A DNA stretch of 64,000 nucleotides from Symsagittifera roscoffensis. Taxonomy: Eukaryota; Xenacoelomorpha; Acoela; Convolutidae. The notes below the pieces were generated by a model. It searched no databases, was not told the DNA's origin, and saw nothing but the letters and a program-made list of their open reading frames with translations. Location: contig NC_087067.1 in NCBI RefSeq assembly GCF_963678635.1, positions 32,092,401-32,156,400 on the forward strand, read 5' to 3'. The translations under genes and the position numbers were made by a program. How positions within the stretch are numbered: the first letter of the stretch is position 1; each line of letters starts with the position of its first letter. Below, one piece after another: positions 1 to 10,673 of the stretch.

Positions 1-7
1 GGAGAGG

Positions 8-547
8 TTGATAAGACAACCTAGGGATAGAATGTTGTCCGGGGAGTCGGATTCAAAGCGGCCAAGGGAAAGAATTTTGTCCGTGGAGTCGAGAAACATC
101 ACAGACAGATTGGAACCTGATGGTGTGGAATCATTCGGCTCAAGTGATGACTCGAGGCCTCAGTCCTGGGACAACCCATCTGAGACTACTTCCAATTCTG
201 ATGTATCGGAGATTGCGATTCATTCCTTGTTGGTGGACTGGAAACAGCGTGGGCTGGACAGAGAAATGCATCAGGATCCGAACAGAGACAGGTACAGCTC
301 CGATGAGGAGGGCACTGTGGTGGATAATGCCGCCGATGAGCTCGAGCTGATAGCAGTTTCGAAACGCCCAACCAGATTACTGCCACATGGTACGGTCGTC
401 CGTACCAATCTGGAGCCATCTGTGCAGGAAGCAACGCCTTTGAAGAAGATATGGTGCGTCAAGTTGATGGACGATGCTCATGCTCCGGAAATAATGAGCG
501 GGAAATTAAACGTGATAAAGACGTATACCGGCTGTCGGACCTCCTAA
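8..547 (+). pseudogene. Ty3-type pol fragment, acidic linker upstream of integrase
   Basis: An open stretch of about 179 codons is rich in Ser, Asp, Glu and Arg, with no motif I recognise. It ends at a TAG just where a second frame opens and leads directly into the integrase zinc region. It therefore looks like the linker between RNase H and integrase of a Ty3/Gypsy polyprotein, with a frameshift around 450-540. The RT and RNase H of this element would lie before the window. The assignment rests on position only. Confidence 0.45.
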
Positions 548-1663
548 GGGCTCAACGAAATGACAGAATGACGAGCAATCTGAAAAGATGGATTGAGAAT
601 GGAGCACCTGACAAAGGAGATTTGGAAGAAGACAGCTATAAGATCTTGAAGCAGTTCTGCCTAAAAAGAAAAGATTTGTTGTACCTGAACAAAGACGAAA
701 TCGTAGCGTGTAAACGTAAAGAGGAGGACAAGGTCCTTTACAAGTACAATTCGATAGTATTACCCTAGTTGTACCAGACCGAAATGATCTTTCGTTCACA
801 TGACCAGATGGGCTATCAAGGCGTGGACAAAGTGTACAACAGGATACAGAAGCGATTCGAATGGCCTGGTTTGAAGAAGGCTTGTGAAAAATGGATCTCT
901 GCATGCTTGTCGTGCCAACAGGCGAAAGACGCCAGGAAACTAAGATTCCCTCTGCAGTCAATAGAGTCATCGGGGTTCAATGAAGTAGTGCAGATTGATC
1001 ACCAGAAGATATGTATGACAGCCACGGGCTACAATCAGGTGCTAGTAATGATTGATCATTTTACGAAATATGCAGAGGCAGCACCCTGCATGACAGCATC
1101 AGCGGATGAAACATGCGATCACTCGATAAATGTGTCGATAGCGAGGCACGGCTGCCCCATCACATTCCAATCGGACAATGGCAAAGCATTCGTGGGTGAT
1201 CTCACGAAATAGTTAATGAAAGGGTCGCAGCTAGCACAAGCCCACTCGACCACTTATCACCCTAAACGAATGGCCTAGTCGAGAGGCAAAATCGCACGCT
1301 GGTATCCATGTTGAGAGTCTATTGCTCACGCTTCATGGATGACTGGGATAGACACTTGCCGTTGACGTTTTTCTTTCCAGAATATGGAGGGAAGAGAACA
1401 GCACCGCAAACGTACGTGCGTGGCGTGATGTCATTAGAAGACAGCAGGACATCAATGACAAATGCAGGAGGAACACGCAACAGGCGCAAATTAGACAAAA
1501 AAGGAGGTTTGATAAAAGGACTGCCGATGCAAAAGCCTACTCAGTTGGCGATTACGTCTGGGTATTCCAGGAAGTAGTTCCACCAAAAGGAACCAGAAAA
1601 ATATTTAAAAAATGGCGTGGCCCATTTCAAATAACAGAAGTGCACCAAGGAGGTCAGTTTTAT
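451..1663 (+). pseudogene. Ty3/Gypsy integrase, degenerate
   Basis: Integrase inserts retrotransposon cDNA into chromosomes. The zinc region reads H-x4-Y ... C-x2-C (residues 11, 16, 46 and 49 counted from 769), so the second zinc histidine is a tyrosine. The catalytic core shows the first Asp in VVQIDHQKI (residue 77) and the second in FQSDNGKAF (residue 136). The Glu codon lies at 1281-1283, in a different frame. A C-terminal GPF-type module follows (KKWRGPFQI, about 1605-1640). In-frame stops fall at 766, 1210 and 1664, with frameshifts near 1262-1275 and 1370. The order HHCC, DDE, GPF is that of Ty3/Gypsy rather than BEL or Copia. The copy cannot make a full-length enzyme. Confidence 0.85.
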
Positions 1664-1666
1664 TGA

Positions 1667-2184
1667 GTGAGCACAGGAAGAGCAGCTCATTACGAAAACA
1701 TTAAACCGCACAATGCCTCATCAGAGGACTGGTGCATCCCAGCGGAAATGCAAGAGGGAGACTATTTGAAAGTGGATCCTGCTTGTGAGGTGATTGAAAG
1801 AGGTACTCGCGACAAAAACGACGGAAATGAGTTGGTGGATGATTGCGATCTACCACTGTACCTGGAGCTGACCGAGCGAGTAATGGTGGACGACGAAACT
1901 CTACCTTTTGCCGAAGAAGATTTGGACTGCCCAGAACAAACTGAAGTTTACAAAGGAATACAACCTGACTTTCCTCTCACCATGGAGACACGCCAGAGCA
2001 AGAAAGGAAGGAGCAAGAAGAAATACAACCCGTATGGCGTGGACTTCGTCATAGACAGGATAGTTTTAAGTGATATGATGGACTCGCTGGTAGGGCTGGA
2101 TGAAGTAACGGTGCCAAGAGAGATCGACTTGGTAAATGACATGGATTGGGATTGGATCGACGATCGCTCCGAACCAGAAGTAGA
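1667..2184 (+). pseudogene. Post-integrase tail of the Ty3 polyprotein, 5' part
   Basis: This continues in the same frame as the GPF module after a single TGA at 1664. It starts with GRAAHYENIKPHN, which reads as the end of the integrase C-terminal fold, and becomes an acidic, low-complexity tail (many Asp/Glu, EPEV near 2171). The frame is broken at 2185 by a non-LTR insertion and resumes at 3098 in the same frame once the insert and one target-site copy are discounted. The function of the tail is unknown. Together the two parts are about 265 residues. Confidence 0.7.
2174..2184 (+). repeat. Left target-site duplication of the RNase H insertion
   Basis: The 11-mer CCAGAAGTAGA here is repeated exactly at 3098-3108. 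The sequence between is foreign to the surrounding reading frame, which is the pattern expected of target-primed non-LTR insertion. Confidence 0.75.
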
Positions 2185-3097
2185 CCCACACAACGACCCA
2201 GACCTCCTCGTGGTGTGTGTGGGGGGGGGGGCTTAGCCCAGGACAGCAACAAGAACGGAGGAGCAGGAGTAGTGATAGTGCCCTCAGACCCAGAAGAGGA
2301 AACAACGATGCTGAGTCACCCCGCTGGCAAATTCACCTCCAGTTTCCAAGCCGAACTGACGGCCATCAACCATGCTCTAAAACACGTAGCCTCCAACGAC
2401 CACCATGACTGCCAGATCCGCATCATCACCGACTCGAAATCGGCACTTCAACGCTGTGAGAGCATCACCAGTGACCCGCGTCCCAACTCATGGCTGGAGA
2501 GAGAGGTCCTTGACTCCCTCATGACCCTAGGCGACCGACAAGTCGGTATCGTCTTCCTGTGCTGCCCTAGCCACTGTGGCCGTTGGGGAAATGAAGAAGC
2601 TGACAGATGCGCAGCAGAAGGTAGCGCTATGTCACAAGACAACATCCCCTGGACTTACCACTCAGCACAAGCGAAAATAAGAAGAAACATAAATAACACC
2701 AGTGTGGAACACCCAAGATGCAAGAGAGTGTACTGTGACAGCAACTCAGTCCCTAAGTTCCCATTAGATGAGGACCTGACACGACGAGAACAGGTTATTC
2801 TGATCCGCCTTCGCAGTGGTCACCACACAGAGATACGATACTGGCGTATAAAGTTCGATGATGAAATTGAATCCGAATGCAGAACTTGCGGGCTAGCCGA
2901 AGAGACGATGGAACACATAATGGAAGATTGCCCTGCCATGAGGAACCACTACCCAGAAGATTGGAACCTACACAAGATGACCACCAACCCAAGAAAAGCC
3001 CTGGAAATATGGCAACGCTTCCTGGACAAGATAAACCCACCGATTTCGGACAGAAACGACGACGACTAGACATCTATCACGCTCATCACACACACAC
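2185..3097 (+). mobile_element. 5'-truncated non-LTR retrotransposon fragment
   Basis: A 913-bp insertion is bounded by 11-bp direct repeats and ends in a short (CA)n tract (about 3086-3097). It carries only the 3' end of a non-LTR ORF2: an RNase H domain and a terminal CCHC knuckle. 5' truncation, a simple-repeat tail and an 11-bp target duplication are all typical of target-primed reverse transcription. RNase H plus CCHC suggests the I/R1/Ingi-like part of the non-LTR tree, but the clade cannot be fixed without the RT. Confidence 0.8.
2215..3069 (+). pseudogene. Non-LTR RNase H domain with CCHC knuckle
   Basis: RNase H removes the RNA strand of RNA/DNA hybrids. Visible catalytic positions are Glu in FQAELTAI, Asp in IITDSKSAL, His in PSHCGRWG and Asp in GNEEADRCA. 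The first catalytic Asp, normally in a TDGS-like motif at the start of the fold, is missing. In its place a run of ten or more G (about 2219-2230) gives a Gly string and shifts the frame. The C-terminal knuckle is CX2CX8HX4C (CRTCGLAEETMEHIMEDC). About 280 codons then stay open to a TAG at 3067-3069, so the lesion is concentrated at the 5' edge. Confidence 0.85.
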
Positions 3098-3108
3098 CCA
3101 GAAGTAGA
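3098..3108 (+). repeat. Right target-site duplication of the RNase H insertion
   Basis: An exact second copy of CCAGAAGTAGA directly follows the (CA)n tail of the insert. Reading across from 2184 to the base after this copy keeps the pol-tail frame open. Confidence 0.75.
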
Positions 3109-3385
3109 GTTCGAACCAGAGGTGGAGCAGACTCATGAGCAAGAATTAACGAACTTGCGAGTCCTCGAATGGCTCCACGATCTGCCGGCGGATCCTAAAG
3201 AGACAATCTTGACGATTCAGGATGTCGATAAAGACGGCATCAAATACGTCAGCCATGACAATACCGAGTCCAACTGGGTCGCCCCAGATGGCCCTCTACG
3301 CGTTCCGCAATCCAACCTCGATCTGCTCGACTTTGGGCGATCGACGGGGCGTCGATGGATATTTTTGCCCGTGGAGTGGGGGTAG
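3098..3385 (+). pseudogene. Post-integrase tail of the Ty3 polyprotein, 3' part
   Basis: This is the resumed acidic tail (EPEVEQTHEQELTNL) followed by a hydrophobic/aromatic stretch around LRVLEWLHDLP and NTESNWVAPDGPLRVP. It has the look of a small globular domain of about 60 residues. It ends at a TAG at 3383-3385. A neighbouring frame continues with Lys/Thr-rich sequence to about 3478, suggesting another frameshift before the macro-like module. I do not recognise the small domain. Confidence 0.6.
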
Positions 3386-3478
3386 GACTCACCCACACCA
3401 AAAAACTGAGCATTAAAACTGGAACGGAAACGGAAGGCGAGAACGCTAAAAAAACCACCTTTTGGACGAGTTTTTCAA

Positions 3479-3960
3479 TCCTATTTTGACCTACTGAACC
3501 ATTATTCAAACAAAATCATCATAACGGACAGCGATTTTATACTCACGGAACGTACATGCGCTATAGCGATAACCGCGGATGTAAGCTTCAAAACAGCACT
3601 AGCGGCTGACTTCAAAACAGAGTATAAGAATATCGAGTTTTTGTGGAAACAGAGGCCTGGTGTGGGAGGGATGATAGCGCTGCCCCAGTTGCATCACAGA
3701 TTCCAGGGAAATATTTGTGTTTCCTGGTTACTAAGGCCACTGATAGGCAACAGGTAGATCTAGAGAGCTTGGTATTGGCCTTGATTCGACTTGGAGATTT
3801 TCTGGTTGAGAGAGGAGTGACCTCTCTCTCGTTACCAGTCTATGATCCCAATAGGGGAAAGCTACATCCGAGAGAGTTGTACGCCCTTGTACACGTGATA
3901 TTTTCAGAAATTAGCATAGAGGTTTACTTACATAAAAAGTACTATCTGAGCATATGCTAG
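3479..3960 (+). pseudogene. Macro-domain-like module at the pol C-terminus
   Basis: Macro domains bind ADP-ribose and some remove it from proteins. Frame 2 opens at 3479. It has a strand-like IIITDSDFIL segment, then CAIAITADVSFKTALAADFK, which matches the N-terminal macro pattern of a strand, a small-residue loop and an A-x2-F-K helix. PGVGGMIALPQL follows. After a one-base frameshift near 3690 the other frame gives KYLCFLVTKATDRQQ, then LVLALIRLGDFLVERGV, LSLPVYDPNRGKL and LYALVHVIF, ending YYLSIC. The alternation of strands and helices and the length (about 150 residues) best fit the TARG1/OARD1-like macro subgroup. This is by-eye fold matching; catalytic residues are not assigned. Confidence 0.6.
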
Positions 3961-4382
3961 GAGTTGCATTCGGCGATAAGTGGTTTTTATTAAGTTCACT
4001 TTATAGAGATTAGGATTGAGTTAGGTTAGCTACTAGGGATTATGTTTTTATGTAATAATGTAGGTATATTATGTTCATGTGTTATGTTATTGTTAGACTA
4101 TGTTTTATGTGATGTTTGTGTCGTGAAAGACCTGGAACACTCCAGGTAGTGAAGGTGACAGCGCTCATTTGTGTTACCTTGATAAGGTTGAAGGTGGACG
4201 ATCCACCTTGGTGCTAAGTTTTAAATCAGCAACGAAGAAAAATTTCAATGGATCGTTAAAAAAAGAATGATGTTTTATCCTTAAAATGGGACGGCATGAA
4301 GTGATGGTTTTGAGTCGTGAATTGCTTTTTAGATCTTGATTGATCAAATCTTGTTTATTGAACCCAACAAACCAGAAGGATT
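3961..4382 (+). promoter_or_regulatory. Non-coding leader between pol and ORF A
   Basis: No ORF is supported here. The first 160 bases are T- and G-rich. They are followed by GTGTCGTGAAAGACCTGG, a 7-bp hairpin (ACCTGGA/TCCAGGT, 4130-4147), an 8-bp hairpin (4191-4209) and the string ATCAGCAA (4225-4232). The same architecture recurs after ORF C. It could be an internal leader or promoter for ORFs A-C, or the remains of an LTR. Confidence 0.5.
4191..4232 (+). other. Hairpin plus ATCAGCAA box
   Basis: AAGGTGGA and TCCACCTT form a perfect 8-bp stem with a CGA loop. ATCAGCAA starts 15 bases after the stem. A similar hairpin (CGTGGC/GCCACG, CGT loop) with ATCAGCAA 13 bases beyond it occurs at 13748-13783. 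Confidence 0.6.
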
Positions 4383-4409
4383 TTGCCGAAGAAAATCAAC
4401 ACGATAGAA

Positions 4410-5000
4410 ATGGGAGACACGAATGAATTAATGGAATTCCTCTCAGCGAGTCTAGGAGCGACTCTAGACGAGACCTATCAGCGGCTGATTGATTGTGACT
4501 TTACACGAGAAGACCCGGGACTGGCGATGTTTGTGGTCGCGCTCCTCAACGCGTTGGGACGAGAGGGTCGAGGAAATCGCCCCACGGAAGTGGTGTTGAT
4601 GCTGGCCTCCGGTGAGTCCGGGACCGCCGAGAAGAGAGGGCGAAATCGATTGATGAGATGGCGTCGAGGAGAAATGTCCGGACACAACTTGGCTCGTGAG
4701 CCGGGACTAGGCGAGCAGAGGGATTACCGGCTAGGTGAGATGCCTCTACCTGTTCAGCCTGCACAGCCGCTCATCGGAGCAAAACGACTACAAGATGGGC
4801 CGGGCCCGTCACACTCAGTAGACTCTTCAACAGCTGCTCCTCCTCTGAAGAGATTGAAGGTGAGCGAGATCGAGATACGGACCTCGGAGACGATCGAGAC
4901 CTTGAAGAAGAAAGAAAGAGATCAGAACGAGCTGTGTGCCAAGTTGCAGGAATACAGAGCGATATCTCGAGAAAGGGACGAATGGAAGAAGAAGTTTTAA
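4410..5000 (+). pseudogene. ORF A, N-terminal part (coiled-coil protein)
   Basis: I do not recognise a family. The likely start is ATG 4410 (MGDTNELMEFLSASLGATL). The frame is already open from 4383 without a Met. The first 70 residues look helical. A basic stretch around RGRNRLMRWRRGE and a Pro/Ser linker follow. From about residue 155 there is a Lys/Glu-rich heptad-like segment (ETLKKKERDQNELCAKLQEY). The coiled coil runs on past a TAA at 4998-5000 and further stops at about 5025 and 5034, so the gene is broken. A basic region plus coiled coil ahead of an enzymatic domain would suit an ORF1/Gag-like nucleic-acid-binding protein, which is inference. Confidence 0.55.
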
Positions 5001-5089
5001 GAACTGCAAATAGCTTACAAGGAATAGGAGATTTAAAAAAAATCTGAAGGAACTATATATGGCGAGGGTGAGCCAAATGTCTGGCAACG

Positions 5090-6261
5090 ATGAACTCCTC
5101 GGAGGCATCCAGGGACACACTTCCCAGGACAAAGGCACAGGAGCTGTGCGCACCGAGAGAGCCCGAGGCTCCTCGGCAGACATCACAGTCTGCTCCCAAG
5201 CCGAGAAATACGATACCGGACCCCTCAGACACTTATCTCGCTCCTCAGTTCCAGGATTCATTCAATCAGGTAGCGAGAGCAGCCATGAACGAGATCAATA
5301 GGACCACTAGCAGGACGCTGGGTAGGGTCCTCCCTTCCCAACGCTTTGATCGTTCTTCGAGCAGCTCGGAGAGAACACCTCGAACTGTAGTACCAGCAGG
5401 GACCGCGCATAGCAGGACGATTCAGAATTCTCGCGTGGTTGATATTAGAAAGAATCTAACGGTGCGCAACCAGTTCGTGCAAGTGACTTGTTTGAATGGC
5501 ATGGGCTGGAACCCCGCCATAAGCAACCAGGCAATTCCCTCAGGGAGTCGTCATTTGGTTATAGGGGACAGTTTAGTGAGGGAGCTAAACGAGATCTTTG
5601 TCAACGAGCAGACTACTGTCCTATCTTTTGGAGGCGCTTCCGTGGCTCAAGTTATCAAAATGATGGAGTTCCAGGTAGAGGATCACCTAGACACGCTGGT
5701 GATAATGCTCGGGAACAATGACGTTTCGAGGGCCCCTGTAACCCCAGAGGGCAAGTGGAAACCCCTACTGGTCTGCCTTCTGAATGAGCTGAAGGAGAAG
5801 TACAGACCCAGACTCGTGGTTCTATGCACGATACCACAGAACCGGAGGTGGGCACCCCGGTTGCGGAATTTATGAATGGTAACGTGACCCGGTGGAACGA
5901 GATGACTCGCAGTCTGGTAAGGAGCAACCCCAGCGAGCTGCGACTCTTGGATCTTGAAAACATGCTGCGCATGGTCGATCACCTCACACTCACCAGGGAT
6001 GGCATACACTTCAACACCCAGCAAGGGAGGCACTGGATAAACGACGTGTTCCAGACGCAGTTGAGGGAAATTGATCTAGAATTGACGACAACCAGCTCAC
6101 TGGCTCGGACCAGCTCGAATGGAGGAGGTAGAGTGAGGGGTAACGTGCCAGAATCACTCACCAATCGCCTCGGGCCCCTGGAAATGGAAACGGGTGCAGC
6201 TGCTCCCGTCGCTCCAAGCTCAGATGTGAGAGAGAGGTTGGGGACTGCCCCTCCTCTCTGA
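5090..6261 (+). pseudogene. ORF A, C-terminal part: SGNH/GDSL hydrolase domain
   Basis: SGNH hydrolases are serine esterases or lipases. A Pro/Ser/Arg-rich linker of about 150 residues precedes the domain. Block I is LVIGDSLV with the Ser codon at 5570. Block II is LSFGGAS (Gly at 5630-5635). Block III is IMLGNNDVS with the oxyanion Asn at 5717. Block V is TRDGIHFN with Asp at 5998 and His at 6007. All four signature residues are present, but a one-base frameshift near 5840-5850 separates block III from block V. The reading frame ends at TGA 6259. Esterase domains of this fold are known in ORF1 of CR1/L2-type retroelements, so this may be a convergent Gag-associated esterase. ORF B follows in the same frame. 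Confidence 0.8.
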
Positions 6262-6324
6262 ACTCAATCGTTGGAGAGCCGACTTGGGAGATCGGTTGAT
6301 CGGAACCGGAAGAGCTCCCAGACC

Positions 6325-7389
6325 ATGTCTAGAAGGAATGACCCGCCCGCTACAGCAAACCCTGCTTCGACAACAGGACAACTGATGAGCGCCGTGCCGG
6401 CGGAGGGAGTTGAACCAGGCAGCGTGCTACTTTGGAACCGTCCAGATCCCAGCGGTTGGGGACAAAATAAGACGGACATTTCAGCGAGATTGAACATGAA
6501 CAATTTGACGTGTCGGGAGGATGCAAGGAAAATGATCGGCGGAGAGGGTCCCACAGTGTCGCGATTATATCGAATACCGGGCGTGGATTGGTTATTAGCG
6601 GAACAGGAACAGTTTAGCTCCGCGACTGCGCTCAGGTACGTGGACCTTAATGGATTGCCTCAGGACAATACCTTTGGACCCTTGAATACCCGATGTCTTA
6701 CGGACGTCCGTTGGAGAGCCAGAGAATTGACACCACCTGCTCGGAAGGGCAAGTTTCTGGCAGAGAGTAAGCCTAACAACAGGCATCACAAGATGTACAG
6801 GCAGTTCGCTAAACCACCTGGTCAGGCGCCTGGTGAATATTCGAGAGACTATCCCCGAGCGACCTCGGTGGAAGGAGAGGATAAGAGATATGCGGGGCTG
6901 AAGGCACCATTCGGTGACAGCCTGTTTGCCGCCTATGATCCCTTGGATATGAAAGCTGCCAAATACCTGATAGTGGCCAGTTCGGATTACCTCTACACGC
7001 CCCGTTCTCTCTTTTGGAAGGATGTGATTTTCTTGAAGTCGCCTAAGTTGGACTGGGGAAAGTCAGCAGGCATGATGATAAGTGTGCGAAGGGTAGTCAG
7101 CATGGAGCCGCAGGTGATAGTGGTTGCAGGCTCGAATGATCACCTGCAGAGCAGAGGGTTGCTGTCCCGTCTGACGGATGGGTCAATCCCGAGCAATGAG
7201 GTCATAGGAGATGCGATAATGACATTGCTCTCAGCCATGGCTGATGTAGAATCATCAGTACAACAACGCTCCACTCAGAATGTAGTGAAGGTCATCTTTG
7301 TGTTATCATCGTGGTACGCCATTTTGCAGAACCCCTTCAGTTTGTGTACACGATGGTCGCAACGATTACAGAGGGACAATTCAGCGTGA
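6325..7389 (+). pseudogene. ORF B, N-terminal part with degenerate SGNH-like region
   Basis: The frame is the same as the end of ORF A, with only a TGA (6259-6261) between. The first ATG is at 6325 (MSRRNDPPATANPAST). The first 200 residues are Arg/Pro-rich with no known motif. From about 6960 the pattern KYLIVASSDYLY, then PQVIVVAGSNDHLQSRGLL, then VKVIFVLS resembles SGNH blocks I, III and the following strand. The block I serine context is SSD instead of GDS, so an active esterase is doubtful. A frameshift at 7311-7345 moves the reading to the next segment. It is otherwise unrecognised. Confidence 0.6.
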
Positions 7390-9500
7390 TAATACCCGCG
7401 CCAAACAGAGCGGTGGACCCCAACAACTACTACCCATCCCGATCCGAGCTTCCTGCCATTTGGGCTGACATTTCTAATGCCATACAGGAATTCAAGGATT
7501 GTAGCACAACTCAGTTGGTGCTCGATGAAGTCCTGGGTTTGGAGCTGTCCAACTTCGCCAGATTGTTGAAAATGAGACCAGGGGTAGATGATGATCATTT
7601 GTTAGGACAACAGGTGGCTGATGATCTCTGGTTCAGACAAATGGATCACGCGGAGAATGAGCAGGGGAGGACGGCTAGAAAAAATATGACATCGGAAGAA
7701 AAGGATCTCATGGCATTGTTTTTGCGTACGAAGCCACACACCAACGCATGGTTGTACTTGTCACCGAGATTGTGCACCTTGGGAGTAGACGCGCTCGAGC
7801 ATGCACCGGCGATAATTAAGGAGATACACGCGTATCTGAAGAACTTGTTTAACGAGAGGGAGTTAGCGGGGATGATGTTGAAATTGATGCAGGACGTGAA
7901 CACGATGTCATTGGACAACATCCAAGCTAATAATTTGGCCTCGAGGGCACAATACGAGCGATCAGACGCTATCTTGGGTGGAATGGGAGTGGGATGGACG
8001 CCATCCTTCTTGTCAACATGCTACCCGAGGGCCTCCCGGAACCTGATCGCGACCTTTGTCAAGGATATCGGGAAACTGTCGATCGGCCTGATATTAGCCT
8101 GGTATGTGACATTTGGTCACGAGAATTTCGTGAAGGGACCTGCGAATCTCTTCACCCAAGCTTTGGCAGACCTGAGATTGGACAGACTCCTCACCCTGAT
8201 CGCTATGACGTATGGTCGGTTGGGCGATCTGCTCGTGCTATTGCGCTACCCAGAACAACTTCAGGGAACGAGTCGTCAATTCATCGCGCAGTTGGAAACC
8301 GCCTCGCTCAAGAAGATGAAGGACTCGAGGATCCTCTTGCTCCAATATCTCCTGCAACAGAACAGGTGTATCACAGTAGAGGATAAGGTGGAGACGGATG
8401 CGGGCGAATGTAAACAGTACTGTGGCATGCCCTTGCTGACAGATATGGCTGTCATGATGAGGATCGATCCGTTGGCTCTAATTCATGGACTACGGGAGTT
8501 CGTCACGGTGGTGTATGGACCCGTGATGTCATTTGCGTTCCCTGACGTACAAGTAAAGGCATACAGTAACTCGGTGTTGAATGTCAACCTAGTTTCGGTA
8601 GTGGATTGCTCCGTGCTGAAATGGGTGGAACAGAAGGAGCTGAGAGGGTTAGCCAGCGACGATAGGCTATTCGGAAGAATAGCAGAGCCGGGTTGGGTCT
8701 TGATGGACTTGAACAACAACTTTAAGTGCCGAATGGTCCGCGAGGACCTTTCCCATGTCCAGTTCAATCCGAAGCTTTGGAATCTGCGACCAATGGTGAA
8801 GGATTCAGGAGAGGCGATGAGGGTCCAACTTTGGCCAGAGGCCTACGCACACGTGAAAGAGAACCAGCAAGCGTGGCTTTCCGGATCCAGGCCGCTGCCG
8901 GACCAATGCCCTCGATACCCACCTATAAGGAGGATGTTGTTGGGAGTCACATCTCCTACCATTGCCCCTCGCATTGGTGCGGTTCGTGATGCAGAAGAAA
9001 GAATGCTGAAATGGAGTGGAGGGATAGAGCCGCGCTTCATCAGCTGGAACGCTGCGGCCATGCACACATTCGACTTCACATTCCCCGATGCCTGGAGCCG
9101 AAAGAAAATCAAGGCACCACCTTCCAGGAGACCAGAGGTCTCGGCTGAGGTGTGGAATGATGTGTATGCACCTGCAGATGGTCTGTCAAGGTTGAAGTGG
9201 TCGAGAGAGGTGAAGGTAGTAATCCTGAAAGTTGCAAAAGAGTGCAGAGGAGGCACGTACATAACGGTGGATGATCTGGCGCCACATGGCGAGGAGTCGG
9301 TAGAATTCCTAGTGGATGAGGAGTTGTTCTATAACGCAGGGGACCTGACCGTACCGGCACGGCCGGACTCGGGCATGGATATGCGACAGGGCCCTTCGGG
9401 ACCTAAGCCAAAACCTGATGCGAATGACGACGAGCTGATGGATCAGGACGATGATCATATGGAGGGAAAGGGAGAGAAGTCGTGTGGAGAGGACTCATGA
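7311..9500 (+). pseudogene. ORF B, C-terminal part (large unrecognised protein)
   Basis: This 729-codon uninterrupted frame is the longest in the window and continues ORF B after a frameshift. It is mainly alpha-helical in composition, with Leu/Arg-rich stretches such as LLKLMQDVNTMSL and TYGRLGDLLVLLRYPEQL. It ends in an acidic tail (DANDDELMDQDDDH) before TGA 9498. No catalytic motif, transmembrane segment or zinc site is obvious. Size and helicity would fit a structural Gag-like protein. A diverged relative of its middle section appears on both arms of the inverted repeat (about 28.2-29.0 and 30.4-31.1 kb). The retained openness suggests that this copy is young or was under selection until recently. 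Confidence 0.65.
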
Positions 9501-9503
9501 GCG

Positions 9504-9966
9504 TTGGAGAGAGACTTGCTGGAATACCAGTTTAGTGAAGACGACGACGGGGAAGACGATGGGAATCTATCGCTGATGACACCATCGTCTTTCATGTCCC
9601 CTACACAGAAGGTGCCGGCCAGTTTATCCCCAGTGGACCAAATAAGCCTGGCAAGGGACTACCGGAGGAGGGACCTACAGAAACTGCCGGAGGAGGGACC
9701 TACATGAGTCACCAAGGAGGAGGAAGATTGAGGAGACTATGAGGGTATCCTTCCTGAGTACGCTACCGGAAGAGGAGTGGGAGATATACCAGAGTGAACT
9801 TGAACGTGAGACGGGAGTAACCTGGAACCGAGTGACCTTCGTGGAGAGGACATGGGACATGATACGTAGATACGGGACGAAGTCCGTAATGAAGGTGGGA
9901 TTAAACCAACCCATCATGCGCGAGGTTCTAGAGAAATTAATGAACTCCGTGAGTCTGATGTTCTGA
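9504..9966 (+). pseudogene. ORF C, N-terminal part
   Basis: This begins in the same frame as the end of ORF B, immediately after the TGA. The first 68 codons are acidic (SEDDDGEDDGN) and stop at 9705. A second frame from 9739 gives LSTLPEEEWEIYQSELERE, a charged helical stretch, and ends at 9966. The neighbouring frame takes over near 9946. At least two frameshifts are needed to join these parts. The family is unrecognised. Confidence 0.45.
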
Positions 9967-10661
9967 CCGATTCAGTTACAGAGGACAGTCCAGATGATCA
10001 GCAGATCACGAGAAAGTTACCCGTCAGACGAGCCAAAACAGGGCTGAAACGGTTGAAAGGAAAGACAGGAAGCCGAGCCGTGAACCAGAGGGTGGTGAAG
10101 TCAAAAGCCAGCACAGTGGTGGCCTCCTTGGCAGGAGTAGCTCGTTCAGGCGAAAGTGGGCAAGGAGATGGTGCGACGCTGGCCGGGGGAGAAAAAGAGA
10201 ACCTGATACCCCCTATGGTATTGGCAGGTTTGACCACAACGGATACGAGATGAAAGAAAAATGCACTGACTCTGGCGGATACTACGCTAGGAATGGAGGT
10301 CATCAGTCAATGTGGATCTGGAGGACTTGATGATTACAAGCCCTCGCGAACCAACATGACCCGGATGAAGCTGGAGGGACAACTCGACGTGGTCGAGTAT
10401 AGTCGAATTACTGTGCCAGACTCAGTCCACGTGGGAGATCCGGCAGGGGGTTACGTGGACATGCTGAAGGCGAGAAATTCCGCGAGAGGGCACCTGATGG
10501 CTTGGAATGAGAAGCAAGCCATGCAGGAGTATCTGAAAGAGCTGACGGAGAACTTTAACTTGAACAGGAAAGAATACAGCACGGTGATGTCCTCGGAGGC
10601 AAACGAAGTCGGGCTGGAAAAACTGCTAGAGATCTCTTGGAGGGCGGCCCTCCGAAGATAA
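9946..10661 (+). pseudogene. ORF C, second part
   Basis: The start is acidic (ESDVLTDSVTEDSPDDQQ), followed by a strongly basic stretch (RRAKTGLKRLKGKTGSRA) and a Gly/Ala-rich linker. A TGA at 10251-10253 interrupts the frame. The segment then continues with YVDMLKARNSARGHLMAW and a helical region, and stops at TAA 10659. The segment RGHLMAWNEKQAMQEYLKE has a recognisable counterpart on the minus strand near 29.8 kb. No known domain was seen. Confidence 0.5.
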
Positions 10662-10673
10662 TTTGACGAGACG

